A DNA stretch of 64,000 bases from Pseudomonas sp. Q11 (GTDB lineage Bacteria > Pseudomonadota > Gammaproteobacteria > Pseudomonadales > Pseudomonadaceae), in assembly GCF_024494355.1 (NCBI RefSeq), contig NZ_JAKNQY010000013.1, positions 1 through 64,000 on the forward strand, in the 5' to 3' direction. The notes beneath the pieces were generated by a model. That model saw only the letters and a list, made by a program, of their open reading frames with translations, was not told the DNA's origin and made no database searches. Position numbers and translations under genes: made by a program. Below, one piece after another: positions 56,079 through 64,000 of this stretch. Numbering within the stretch: position 1 is the stretch's first letter; each line of letters opens with the position of its first letter.

Positions 56079-58187
56079 TCACGCAGCCACCACCGTCACC
56101 GGAACCCCGTTGAGCGCGGCATTGCCGGACAACTCATCAAGCTGACAGTCATCGGTCAGGTCGTTGGCACTCGAACCGGGCTGGGCGCTGGCAATGCTCA
56201 TCTGCACGCCCGGCCGGGCGTGGCCCCAGCCGTGAGGCAAGCTGACCACGCCTTTCATCATCTCCAGGCTGCCTTGCACCTCGACTTCGATCATACCCAC
56301 CCGCGAACTGACTTTCACCCGCTGCCCGTCGCTCAACCCGCGACTGCTCAGATCCTCCGGGTGCATCAGTAGTTGATGACGCGGCTTGCCCTTCACCAGA
56401 CGATGGAAATTGTGCATCCAGGAATTATTGCTGCGCACATGACGACGACCAATCATCAGCAGTTCATCCGCCTCTGGCGCTTGCAATGCGGCGAAGCGCT
56501 TGAGGTCGGCAAGAATGACCGCCGGAGCAGCCTGCACACGCTGGTTGTCGGTTTTCAACCGAGGAGCCAGGTTGGGCTTGAGAGCACCCAGGTCGATGCC
56601 ATGGGGGTGATCGAACAGGGTCGCCAGGGACAGTTTGTGCGGTGAAGCATCGCCATAGGCGCCGGCACGAAGGCCGAAATCGATCATTTGCGCCGGCGGC
56701 ATGGTCGGCTTGAGTTCCTTGCCGGTTCGGGCTGCGAAAGCCTTGGCCAGACCGACGAAAATTTCCCAGTCGTGCAGCGCCCCTTCAGGCTTGGGCAGGA
56801 TCGCCCGGTTGAAACGGGTCACATTGCGCACCGCGAACAGGTTGAACGTGGTGTCGTAATGGTCGTTTTCCAGAGCCGAGGTGGAAGGCAGGATCAGGTC
56901 GGCGTAGCGCGTGGTTTCGTTGATGTACAGATCGACGCTGACCATGAACTCCAGCCCGTCCAGCGCCTGCTCCAGTTGTCGCCCGTTAGGGGTGGACAGC
57001 ACCGGGTTGCCCGCCACGGTGACCAGCGCGCGAATCTGGCCTTCGCCCTCGGTGAGCATCTCCTCGGCCAAAGCCGAAACCGGTAGTTCGCCCGAGTATT
57101 CGGGGCGCCCGGACACCCGGCTTTGCCAGCGATTGAAATGACCTCCCGAGGTGGTGGCGACCAGATCCACCGCAGGCTCCGTACACAGGGCCCCGCCGAC
57201 CCGATCAAGATTGCCGGTCACCAGGTTGATCACCTGAATCAGCCAGTGACACAGCGTGCCGAACGCCTGGGTCGAGACGCCCATCCGTCCATAACAGACC
57301 GCTGAAGGCGCGGCAGCGAAGTCCCGGGCCAACTGACGGATCTGCGTAGCCGGCACGGCACAGAGCGGGCTCATCGCTTCAGCAGTGAAGGTCACGACGG
57401 CCTGGCGCACGTCTTCCAGGCCATCCACCGGCAGGTGGCTGTCACAGGTCAAGCCCTCGCTGAACAGGGTATTGAGCACACCAAACAGCAAAGCCGCATC
57501 GCCACCCGGGCGCACGAAAACGTGCTGGTCGGCCATCGCCGCCGTTTCGCTGCGACGTGGATCGACCACCACCACTTTACCGCCCCGGGCCTGGATCGCT
57601 TTGAGGCGTTTTTCCACGTCCGGCACGGTCATGATGCTGCCATTGGACGCCAGCGGGTTGCCGCCCAGGATCAGCATGAAGTCGGTGTGATCGATGTCCG
57701 GAATCGGCAGCAGCAGACCGTGGCCGTACATCAGGTGGCTGGCCAGGTGGTGGGGCAGTTGGTCCACCGAGGTCGCCGAGAAGCGGCTACGGGTTTTCAG
57801 CAGGCCCAAAAAATAGTTGCTGTGGGTCATCAGCCCATAGTTATGCACGCTGGGGTTGCCCTGGTAGACCGCCACCGCGTTCTGGCCGTGGCGCTCCTGA
57901 ATCCCCGCCAGGCGTTCGGCCACCAGCGCGAAGGCCTCCTCCCAGGCGATAGGCTGCCACTCGCTACCCACCCGCCGCATGGGCTGGCGCAGGCGATCCG
58001 GATCGTTCTGGATATCTTGCAGGGCCACCGCCTTGGGACAGATGTGGCCGCGACTGAAGCTGTCCATCTGATCGCCCTTGATCGAGGTGATCGCCAAGCC
58101 TTGACCTTCGGTTTCGGTGGTTTCAAGCGTCAAGCCGCAGATGGCTTCACACAGATGGCACGCACGGTGGTGGAGAGTCTTGGTCAT
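56079..58187 (-). CDS. Molybdopterin oxidoreductase (formate dehydrogenase-like), 702 aa
   Basis: This enzyme of the DMSO-reductase superfamily has an N-terminal [4Fe-4S] site: C10, C13, C17 of HHRACHLCEAICG and C50 of RGHICPKA. It continues through the cofactor-binding domains (LILGGNPLASNGSIMTVPDV, VVVVDPRRSETAAMADQHVF, ending DCQLDELSGNAALNGVPVTV). In the segment where formate dehydrogenases and Nap-type reductases have a Cys or Sec ligand, it reads ATSVDQLPHHLAS (139-150), without Cys or Sec. The substrate is therefore unknown. There is no Tat signal, so it is cytoplasmic. No partner subunit is adjacent. Confidence 0.87.
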   Translation of the reverse strand: MTKTLHHRACHLCEAICGLTLETTETEGQGLAITSIKGDQMDSFSRGHICPKAVALQDIQNDPDRLRQPMRRVGSEWQPIAWEEAFALVAERLAGIQERHGQNAVAVYQGNPSVHNYGLMTHSNYFLGLLKTRSRFSATSVDQLPHHLASHLMYGHGLLLPIPDIDHTDFMLILGGNPLASNGSIMTVPDVEKRLKAIQARGGKVVVVDPRRSETAAMADQHVFVRPGGDAALLFGVLNTLFSEGLTCDSHLPVDGLEDVRQAVVTFTAEAMSPLCAVPATQIRQLARDFAAAPSAVCYGRMGVSTQAFGTLCHWLIQVINLVTGNLDRVGGALCTEPAVDLVATTSGGHFNRWQSRVSGRPEYSGELPVSALAEEMLTEGEGQIRALVTVAGNPVLSTPNGRQLEQALDGLEFMVSVDLYINETTRYADLILPSTSALENDHYDTTFNLFAVRNVTRFNRAILPKPEGALHDWEIFVGLAKAFAARTGKELKPTMPPAQMIDFGLRAGAYGDASPHKLSLATLFDHPHGIDLGALKPNLAPRLKTDNQRVQAAPAVILADLKRFAALQAPEADELLMIGRRHVRSNNSWMHNFHRLVKGKPRHQLLMHPEDLSSRGLSDGQRVKVSSRVGMIEVEVQGSLEMMKGVVSLPHGWGHARPGVQMSIASAQPGSSANDLTDDCQLDELSGNAALNGVPVTVVAA

Positions 58188-58318
58188 GGCCAGTCTCTAT
58201 TTTATTCGTGGCGGGCGCTTTCGGCCGCGGGAACAAAACTATGGCGCGGGATCCGCCACCGCGCCAGCGACGTGCGTCCTGTGAATTGCCGGGCATCAGG
58301 CCCGCCGATAAAGTGCTC

Positions 58319-58606
58319 TCAAGGCTGCTCGGGGGGCGGCGCCAGCAACTGGATTTCCTCGATGGTTTCCACTTGTTCGTGAGCGAGGGGCACCCCCGTC
58401 AACTCACCGATCAAGCGCCAATGCTCGTCGAGCCCGGAGCTGATGGTGGCCATGCGATCAATCATTCGACGACCGGCAGCCTTGGTCACCTCGTCGTCGC
58501 TGCGCAACAATTCGAATGACATGGACGTCACCGAAGCGGTCAGGTGAGTCAGGGAGCGTGCTGTCAGCCCCAGTAGTTCCATCAGTTGTTGCTCTTTCGA
58601 ATCCAT
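58319..58606 (-). CDS. Small helical hypothetical protein, 95 aa
   Basis: The product begins MDSKEQQLMELLGLTARSL and is mainly helical, with a proline-rich end (LLAPPPEQP). It has no signal, cysteines or known motif. GGAG lies 9 bases before the ATG at 58606. It is encoded upstream of the molybdopterin oxidoreductase on the same strand, 130 bases away, but no functional link is evident. Confidence 0.7.
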   Translation of the reverse strand: MDSKEQQLMELLGLTARSLTHLTASVTSMSFELLRSDDEVTKAAGRRMIDRMATISSGLDEHWRLIGELTGVPLAHEQVETIEEIQLLAPPPEQP

Positions 58607-59006
58607 TTCGGGGCTCCGGCATGTAAGGCTCATTTATAACCCAGGCCCTGGCATTAGGAAATATTCACGCCCAGCAACCGACCAGCGAAATCACGCAAGA
58701 CCAGGCCGCAAACCGACCCTGCGCCATGGCGTGCCCGCCCGGTTTGATTGCCAAGCTGCGCAAGGCCAGTGTACAAATGGGTTGCTGCTGTCAGGAAACC
58801 GGCTTCATACACGTCTTCACAAGTCTGCTATGACCTCGCTGAAATCCCCTAAAACTGTAGCCCTATTGGTAAGACGCGACATTTCCTTATAAGATCGCGC
58901 CTTCCCCTATTTCGTCGCCCCGTGCGGCTTTTGCCGCAGGTCTCGCCCGTTTTTTCATGAAACAAGGCTTTGAGCATCTGCGATCAGTGACAAAAGGTAG
59001 TCAATC
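58607..59006. other. 400-base argF upstream region
   Basis: It contains the argF promoter and ArgR-type operator (58861-58902). Downstream is a hairpin-forming stretch (TGCGGCTTTTGCCGCA, 58922-58937) followed by a T run near 58951, which could act as an attenuator in the argF leader. The part from 58607 to 58840 holds nothing I recognise. Confidence 0.55.
58861..58902 (-). promoter_or_regulatory. Tandem ArgR half-sites over the argF promoter
   Basis: On the minus strand two 21-base half-sites follow each other. The first (58902-58882) begins AGGCGC, then 8 bases, AA, then 5. The second (58881-58861) begins TGTCGC, then 8 bases, AA, then 5. The P. aeruginosa ArgR half-site is TGTCGC-N8-AA-N5, in direct repeat. 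A plus-strand promoter with TTGGTA (58866) and TATAAG (58888), spacer 16, lies under them, so bound ArgR would repress argF. Confidence 0.75.
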
Positions 59007-59927
59007 ATGAGCGCAAGGCACTTTCTCTCCCTGATGGATTTCACGCCCGATGAGTTGCTCGGTGTGATCCGTCGAGGCGTGGAGCTCAAGGACCTGCGTA
59101 ATCGCGGCGTACTGTTCGAGCCCCTGAAAAACCGTGTGCTGGGGATGATCTTCGAGAAGTCATCGACCCGCACCCGTATTTCTTTCGAAGCCGGCATGAT
59201 CCAGCTCGGTGGCCAGGCAATTTTCCTGTCGCCCCGCGATACCCAGCTCGGCCGTGGCGAACCGATCGGCGACTGCGCCATCGTCATGTCGAGCATGCTC
59301 GATGCGGTGATGATCCGAACCTTTGCCCACAGTACCCTGACCGAATTCGCGGCCCATTCCCGCGTGCCGGTGATCAATGGTCTGTCCGATGACTTGCACC
59401 CCTGCCAGTTGCTGGCCGACATGCAGACGTTCCTCGAACACCGCGGCTCGATCCAGGGCAAGACCGTGGCTTGGGTCGGTGACGGCAACAACATGTGCAA
59501 CAGCTATATAGAAGCCGCGATCCAGTTCGACTTCCAGCTACGCATCGCCTGCCCGGAAGGCTATGACCCCAGTGCCGAACTGGTGGCCAAGGCCGGGGAC
59601 CGCGTGACCATCGTCCGTGATCCGAAACTGGCCGTGGCCGGCGCACACCTGGTGAGCACTGATGTCTGGACCTCCATGGGCCAGGAAGAAGAAACCGCCA
59701 AGCGTCTGAAATTGTTCGCGCCGCTTCAGGTCAACCGCGCCCTGCTCGATCTGGCGGACGCCGACGTGCTCTTTATGCACTGCCTGCCGGCCCATCGCGG
59801 CGAGGAGATCAGCGTCGACCTGCTGGACGACCCACGCTCCGTGGCTTGGGACCAGGCAGAAAATCGCCTTCACGCCCAAAAGGCCTTGCTCGAGTTTCTT
59901 GTCGAGCCGGCGTACCACCACGCATGA
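59007..59927 (+). CDS. argF: Ornithine carbamoyltransferase (anabolic)
   Basis: ArgF makes citrulline from ornithine and carbamoyl phosphate. The 306-aa enzyme shows the carbamoyl-phosphate loop [29 protein letters not shown] and the ornithine-site [13 protein letters not shown]. It is the anabolic type by its size and its ArgR-type promoter. The ABC ATPase gene overlaps its stop by ATGA. Confidence 0.97.
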   Translation: MSARHFLSLMDFTPDELLGVIRRGVELKDLRNRGVLFEPLKNRVLGMIFEKSSTRTRISFEAGMIQLGGQAIFLSPRDTQLGRGEPIGDCAIVMSSMLDAVMIRTFAHSTLTEFAAHSRVPVINGLSDDLHPCQLLADMQTFLEHRGSIQGKTVAWVGDGNNMCNSYIEAAIQFDFQLRIACPEGYDPSAELVAKAGDRVTIVRDPKLAVAGAHLVSTDVWTSMGQEEETAKRLKLFAPLQVNRALLDLADADVLFMHCLPAHRGEEISVDLLDDPRSVAWDQAENRLHAQKALLEFLVEPAYHHA

Positions 59928-61033
59928 GCCATTCCTTGTTACTGAACCTGCACAACCTGACTTGTGGTTATCAAAACCAGCGGGTCGTCCAGAACCTCAA
60001 CCTGCACCTCAATGCCGGAGATATCGGTTGCCTGCTTGGCTCGTCCGGGTGCGGCAAGACCACGACGCTAAGGGCAATCGCCGGCTTCGAGCCGGTACAG
60101 GAAGGCGAGATTCAACTGGCCGGGGAAACCATTTCCCGCGCCGGTTTCACCCTCGCCCCGGAAAAACGCCGCATCGGCATGGTGTTTCAAGATTACGCGC
60201 TGTTCCCCCACCTGAGCGTGGCCGAGAACATGGCGTTTGGCATTCGCAAGCATCCGAACAAGGATCGCGTGGTCGAGGAACTGCTGGAGCTGGTCAACCT
60301 GAAGAGCCTGGGCAAACGCTTGCCCCATGAACTGTCCGGGGGCCAGCAACAGCGTGTGGCCCTGGCCCGCGCCCTGGCGCCGGAACCGCAGTTGCTGTTG
60401 CTCGACGAGCCGTTCTCCAACCTTGATGGTGAGCTGAGACGCAAACTCAGCCATGAAGTGCGGGACATTCTCAAGGCCCGTGGCACCAGCGCAATCCTGG
60501 TGACCCACGATCAGGAAGAAGCCTTCGCAGTGAGTGACCATGTCGGGGTGTTCAAGGAAGGTCGGCTGGAGCAGTGGGACACACCGTACAATCTGTACCA
60601 TGAACCGCTGACGCCATTCGTTGCCAGCTTCATTGGCCAGGGTTATTTCATTCGCGGCCAGCTCGACAGCCCGGAATCGGTGCAAACCGAGCTGGGTATC
60701 CTGCGCGGCAACCGGGCCTACACCTGGCCCATCGGTGGCGCGGTGGATGTGCTTCTGCGCCCGGACGATATCGTCTATGCACCGGACAGTGCGCTCACAG
60801 GCAGGATTGTCGGCAAGACGTTCCTGGGGGCTTCAACCCTGTATCGCCTGCAATTACCGACCGGAGCGCAGTTGGAATCGATCTTCCCCAGCCATGCCGA
60901 CCATCAGGTCGGTGCCGAGGTCGGCATCCGCGTGGCGGCTGAACACCTGGTGCTGTTCCAGGCGTCAGGGAGCACGGCGGCCCATATCCCTCCCGTGGAA
61001 AGCGGCGTGCGGCGCTACAGTACTGCCAACTAG
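59924..61033 (+). CDS. ABC transporter ATPase, FbpC/PotA-like
   Basis: This 369-aa cytoplasmic ATPase belongs to an importer of the iron(III), sulfate or polyamine class. It has Walker [22 protein letters not shown]-loop [11 protein letters not shown], signature [20 protein letters not shown], Walker [13 protein letters not shown] and the H-loop [16 protein letters not shown]-terminal TOBE-like regulatory domain ([10 protein letters not shown]) follows. No permease or binding-protein gene is adjacent. The ATGA overlap with argF is conserved in P. aeruginosa (PA3537-PA3538), but the substrate is unproven. Confidence 0.92.
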   Translation: MSHSLLLNLHNLTCGYQNQRVVQNLNLHLNAGDIGCLLGSSGCGKTTTLRAIAGFEPVQEGEIQLAGETISRAGFTLAPEKRRIGMVFQDYALFPHLSVAENMAFGIRKHPNKDRVVEELLELVNLKSLGKRLPHELSGGQQQRVALARALAPEPQLLLLDEPFSNLDGELRRKLSHEVRDILKARGTSAILVTHDQEEAFAVSDHVGVFKEGRLEQWDTPYNLYHEPLTPFVASFIGQGYFIRGQLDSPESVQTELGILRGNRAYTWPIGGAVDVLLRPDDIVYAPDSALTGRIVGKTFLGASTLYRLQLPTGAQLESIFPSHADHQVGAEVGIRVAAEHLVLFQASGSTAAHIPPVESGVRRYSTAN

Positions 61034-61040
61034 AGAAGCA

Positions 61041-61135
61041 AGTGTGGGAGCGAGCCTGCTCGCGATGGCGTAGGCATATTCAGCATCGATGCAAGCTGAA
61101 CCAACGCTATCGCGAGCAGGCTCGCTCCCACATTT
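61041..61135. repeat. Inverted pair of REP elements
   Basis: Forward TGTGGGAGCGAGCCTGCTCG (61042) and reverse TATCGCGAGCAGGCTCGCTC (61109) copies separate the convergent ABC and PhzF-like genes. Confidence 0.9.
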
Positions 61136-61140
61136 TGACC

Positions 61141-61950
61141 TCAGAGATTTGAGATGAGGTTACCGGCTCCCCCCAACATCAACGTCCCACTGGCCACCAA
61201 CGTCGCATTCCCACCAATCTTCACCCGCTCCCCCTCCAGTCGGCAAAACAGTTCGCCGCCCCTGGCCGAGCACTGAAAAGCCGTCAGCCCCAGCTTGCCC
61301 AGGCGCCTGGACCAGTAGGGAATCAGGCTGCAATGAGTCGAGCCAGTGACCGGGTCTTCATTGATGCCAATCGCCGGGGCGAAATAACGCGAGACAAAAT
61401 CATGCCGACTTCCCGGCGCAGTCACGATTGCGCCCGGCCACGGCAGTTTCGCCAAGGCCGCCATGTCCGGCTTGCAATCGAGCACCGCCTGTTCCGACTC
61501 CAGCACGACGAACAGTTCGTTGGAGCTCAACACGTCCACCGCTTCCACACCCAGGGCAGCCTGGACCACCAGGGACGCACCCAACTCGCTGGGGAGGATG
61601 GCTGGAAAATCCAGCCATAGCCGATCACCTTCGCGAGTGACGCTCAACGCCCCGGATCGACAGATAAAGTCCAGTCGCTCGACGGCTTCGTGATAGACCT
61701 CGAACAGCACATGGGCGCTGGCCAAGGTGGCATGCCCGCACAACGGCACCTCGGTGGTGGGCGTGAACCAGCGGATATGCCAATGCTGGCCTTCACGCAC
61801 CAGAAAAGCCGTTTCAGCCAGGTTATGTTCGGCGGCGATCCTTTGCATCAAGTCATCGGCCAGCCAGGCGTCGAGCCGATAGACCATCGCCGGATTGCCG
61901 CCAAACGGCCGATCACTGAACGCATCGACTTGATGAAACGCAAGCTGCAT
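61141..61950 (-). CDS. PhzF-family isomerase/epimerase
   Basis: This is a cofactor-free isomerase fold related to phenazine PhzF and diaminopimelate epimerase. The 269-aa protein has FHQVDAFSDRPFGGNPAMVY at the start, catalytic Glu in AEHNLAETAFLV (E45 region), VPLCGHATLASAHVLF, and GINEDPVTGSTHCSLIPYW. No phenazine genes are nearby, so the substrate is unknown. I used ATG 61950; the longer frame to 62031 lacks conserved residues. Confidence 0.9.
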   Translation of the reverse strand: MQLAFHQVDAFSDRPFGGNPAMVYRLDAWLADDLMQRIAAEHNLAETAFLVREGQHWHIRWFTPTTEVPLCGHATLASAHVLFEVYHEAVERLDFICRSGALSVTREGDRLWLDFPAILPSELGASLVVQAALGVEAVDVLSSNELFVVLESEQAVLDCKPDMAALAKLPWPGAIVTAPGSRHDFVSRYFAPAIGINEDPVTGSTHCSLIPYWSRRLGKLGLTAFQCSARGGELFCRLEGERVKIGGNATLVASGTLMLGGAGNLISNL

Positions 61951-62110
61951 GGCACTTCTCCTTGTTATTGATGCATGAGCATGAGGTGGCGAGACAGTGT
62001 TTTTCCAGTGACAGATCCGACGAATTTTCACCCTACAGCCCTGAAGCCCCCGGCAAGCTTAAGCCTTACACCCCTGTGGCGACGGTACTTGTTCCCGCCC
62101 ACCGCTGGGC

Positions 62111-62581
62111 TCAAGCACGCCCGATATCCGCAAACGTCGCCCCGGTATGCTCGGCCAACACCGCAGGCGCCAGCTCTACCTCCAACCCCCGCCTTCCTGC
62201 ACTGACAAAGATGCTGGCAAACGGCTGGGCAGAACGGTCGATAAACGTGCGAAGACGTTTTTTCTGCCCCAACGGACTGATGCCGCCGAGCAGATAACCG
62301 GTCGAACGCTGGGCGGCCGCGGGGTCGGCCATCTCGACTTTTTTTACGCCGGCGGCATGGGCCAGGGCTTTCAAATCCAGGCTGCCGGCCACAGGCACCA
62401 CCGCCACCAACAACTCATTTTTTTCGCTGGCGGCCAATAACGTCTTGAAGACCTGCGCCGGATCCAGTCCAAGCTTTTCTGCCGCTTCCAAGCCATAGGA
62501 GGCTGCCTTGGGATCGTGCTCATAACTGTGAATGCGATGCTCGGCGCGCACTTTTTTAAGCAGATCCAATGCCGGTGTCAT
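62111..62581 (-). CDS. ybaK: YbaK/EbsC-type Cys-tRNA(Pro) deacylase
   Basis: YbaK removes Cys wrongly attached to tRNA-Pro, and related proteins clear other misacylated tRNAs. The 156-aa product shows [20 protein letters not shown], the conserved Lys in [24 protein letters not shown] and [19 protein letters not shown], with the GGISPxGQKK block diagnostic. Start ATG 62581 has AGGAG 5 bases upstream; an in-frame GTG at 62585-62587 would lie inside that spacing. Confidence 0.93.
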   Translation of the reverse strand: MTPALDLLKKVRAEHRIHSYEHDPKAASYGLEAAEKLGLDPAQVFKTLLAASEKNELLVAVVPVAGSLDLKALAHAAGVKKVEMADPAAAQRSTGYLLGGISPLGQKKRLRTFIDRSAQPFASIFVSAGRRGLEVELAPAVLAEHTGATFADIGRA

Positions 62582-62717
62582 GATCACTCCTGAGGAAAAT
62601 CGAATAAGAGTGGCCGGATTCTAAGTCATCGTCGGCCAAAAGGCGCTGGAACTGGGCTGCCAACCCCAGTGACGTCGCGTCAGCGAAACAGTCATTCACG
62701 CCACGAATAGTTTAAAT

Positions 62718-62778
62718 GTGACCAATGGTTCACTTTCGACCTTTGACACCAGCGTTTCTTGTCTATATTTTTTCGAAA
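62718..62778 (+). promoter_or_regulatory. glpF promoter region with operator-like palindromes
   Basis: TTGACA (62743-62748) and TATATT (62764-62769), 15 bases apart, form a sigma-70-like promoter. The 8-base palindrome TTTCGAAA (62771-62778) overlaps the start region, and an imperfect dyad GTGACCAATGGTTCAC lies upstream (62718-62733). Either could bind GlpR, the usual glycerol-3-phosphate repressor of glpFK; that is inference. Confidence 0.45.
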
Positions 62779-62901
62779 CTGAAAACACAAACGCAGGTCT
62801 CAAACAACACCCCGAGTTCAGGATGAGGATCCTGCCTCGACGATAAACGCGCGATCGGGCTTTATCGGTCGCGCCAGACAACAACAAAAACCGAGGTTTG
62901 A

Positions 62902-63753
62902 ATGACAATTGCTTTACAACAGCCACCCCTTTCCAGCCAATGCCTGGCCGAATTCCTGGGGACTGCCCTGCTGATTTTTTTCGGTACCGGCTGCGTTGCA
63001 GCGCTCAAGGTCGCGGGTGCGAGTTTCGGCCTGTGGGAAATCAGTATCATCTGGGGTGTCGGTGTCAGCATGGCGATCTACCTCAGCGCCGGCGTTTCCG
63101 GCGCACACCTGAACCCTGCCGTCAGCATCGCCCTGTGTATTTTCACCGACTTTGAAAAGCGTAAGTTGCCCTTCTACATTATTTGCCAGGTGGCCGGCGC
63201 CTTTTGTGGCGCGCTGCTGGTCTACACGCTGTACAGCAATCTATTCTTCGATTTCGAACAGTCCCGACACATGATTCGTGGTACTGAAGCCAGCCTTGAG
63301 CTGGCCTCGGTATTTTCCACCTATCCGCATCCGGCGCTGTCCACCGGCCAGGCCTTTCTAGTAGAGGTGATCATCACCGCCATCTTGATGGGCGTGATCA
63401 TGTCCCTGACCGATGACAACAATGGGTTGCCTCGCGGCCCGCTGGCGCCGCTGCTGATTGGCCTGCTGATCGCGGTGATTGGTAGCTCAATGGGTCCGCT
63501 GACAGGCTTCGCGATGAACCCGGCACGGGACTTCGGCCCTAAACTGATGACTTTCTTCACCGGCTGGGGTGAAATTTCCCTCACGGGTGGACGCGACATC
63601 CCGTACTTCCTGGTTCCAATTTTCGCACCGATCGTGGGTGCATGCCTGGGCGCTGCGGCCTATCGCGGGTTGATTGCCCGCCATTTGCCCAGCGCCACGG
63701 CTGCTACAGAGGATGCAAAAGCGGCCATTGACGGCAAACCCAGAACGTCCTGA
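62902..63753 (+). CDS. glpF: Glycerol facilitator (aquaglyceroporin)
   Basis: GlpF lets glycerol diffuse through the inner membrane. The 283-aa channel has six TM helices and two half-helices. The first NPA motif is in [13 protein letters not shown], and the second in [15 protein letters not shown], with Arg of the selectivity filter after it and the Asp (NPARD) typical of glycerol-conducting members. glpK follows 77 bases downstream, so glycerol is trapped by phosphorylation. Confidence 0.95.
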   Translation: MTIALQQPPLSSQCLAEFLGTALLIFFGTGCVAALKVAGASFGLWEISIIWGVGVSMAIYLSAGVSGAHLNPAVSIALCIFTDFEKRKLPFYIICQVAGAFCGALLVYTLYSNLFFDFEQSRHMIRGTEASLELASVFSTYPHPALSTGQAFLVEVIITAILMGVIMSLTDDNNGLPRGPLAPLLIGLLIAVIGSSMGPLTGFAMNPARDFGPKLMTFFTGWGEISLTGGRDIPYFLVPIFAPIVGACLGAAAYRGLIARHLPSATAATEDAKAAIDGKPRTS

Positions 63754-63830
63754 AACAGTGGGCGCACGTTTCTGCCCAACTCAGCGTGCGCCATGGCCTC
63801 ACCCATTATTTACGTCCCAAGGCAATCGAC

Positions 63831-64000
63831 ATGACCGACATTCAGAACAAGAACTACATCATTGCCCTCGACCAGGGTACGACCAGCTCGCGGGCGATCA
63901 TTTTCGACCGTGACGCCAATGTGGTCTGCACCGCCCAGCGCGAATTCGCCCAGCATTACCCCCAGGCCGGCTGGGTCGAACACGACCCGATGGAAATCTT
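63831..64000 (+). CDS. glpK: Glycerol kinase, N-terminal part (cut by the window end)
   Basis: Only the first 56 codons are present. They show the kinase ATP motif [20 protein letters not shown] and the block [18 protein letters not shown], identical in pattern to GlpK. GlpK makes glycerol-3-phosphate from glycerol brought in by GlpF. The rest lies beyond the window. Confidence 0.95.
   Translation, partial: MTDIQNKNYIIALDQGTTSSRAIIFDRDANVVCTAQREFAQHYPQAGWVEHDPMEI

Overview
The window is ordinary chromosome from a fluorescent pseudomonad (Pseudomonas fluorescens species complex). This is inferred from GC-rich codon use, dense intergenic REP elements built on a TGTGGGAGC / GCTCGCGAT core, ColRS, PA3496-type and MotY genes, and blocks whose gene order I recognise from Pseudomonas aeruginosa (yci-scp-rluB, cpxR-cpxP-cpxS, imelysin-RND-colRS-groESL, rnf-nth, argG-motY-pyrC-rnt-prx-bfd-bfr-grxD, argF-ABC). 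I see no rRNA, tRNA, CRISPR array, prophage or complete insertion sequence.

Layout. 1-6.9 kb: REP cluster, a small hypothetical gene, glycerophosphodiester phosphodiesterase, PepSY protein, a chemoreceptor, two tiny ORFs, an MFS transporter and ArfB. 6.9-10.2 kb: an AroP/PheP-type permease, then a long AT-rich structured leader, a 45-aa acidic peptide and an M29-aminopeptidase-like protein. 10.4-16.3 kb: rluB-scpB-scpA-yciO-PHP on the minus strand, diverging from yciB-yciI. 16.4-19.6 kb: CpxR-type regulator, Spy/CpxP-like chaperone and sensor kinase. 19.9-21.5 kb: an isolated Ig-like-domain gene between repeats. 21.8-29.7 kb: di-heme oxidoreductase, imelysin and DUF1513 (iron-linked operon), then an RND efflux pump. 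29.8-34.5 kb: a fused methyltransferase/LPS-kinase gene, colS, colR and a PAP2 phosphatase, with ColR-box-like sites. 34.6-38.1 kb: groEL, groES, fxsA and a HugZ-family gene. 38.3-42.7 kb: SDR, mrp, metG. 42.8-47.2 kb: a reduced Rnf-like operon (A, B, D, G, E) ending in nth. 47.3-49.1 kb: PA3496-family gene, orphan NarL-type regulator and an AT-rich membrane-protein gene. 49.2-56.0 kb: argG, motY, pyrC, rnt, peroxiredoxin, bfd, bfr, grxD. 56.1-61.0 kb: molybdopterin oxidoreductase, a small gene, argF under an ArgR-type operator, and an ABC ATPase. 61.1-64 kb: PhzF-like protein, YbaK, glpF and the start of glpK.

Most unusual content. (1) The Rnf-like operon has no rnfC. Its RnfA and RnfE have lost three of the four cysteines expected at the intramembrane iron-sulfur site. 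Its RnfB lacks the membrane anchor and carries an alanine/lysine-rich helical tail like those at RnfC C termini. FMN-attachment threonine motifs remain in RnfD and RnfG, so this looks like a remodelled complex rather than simple decay. (2) The 45-aa peptide/M29-like pair has the look of an undescribed precursor/processing-enzyme couple. (3) REP ends have grown into 14-15-bp tandem arrays at three places, and a 27-bp array adjoins one REP.

Regulation that can be read from sequence: a sigma-32 promoter for groESL, a Fur-box-like site inside the bfd promoter, tandem ArgR half-sites on the argF promoter, ColR-box-like sites before the PAP2 and methyltransferase/kinase genes, and a small palindrome overlapping the glpF promoter.
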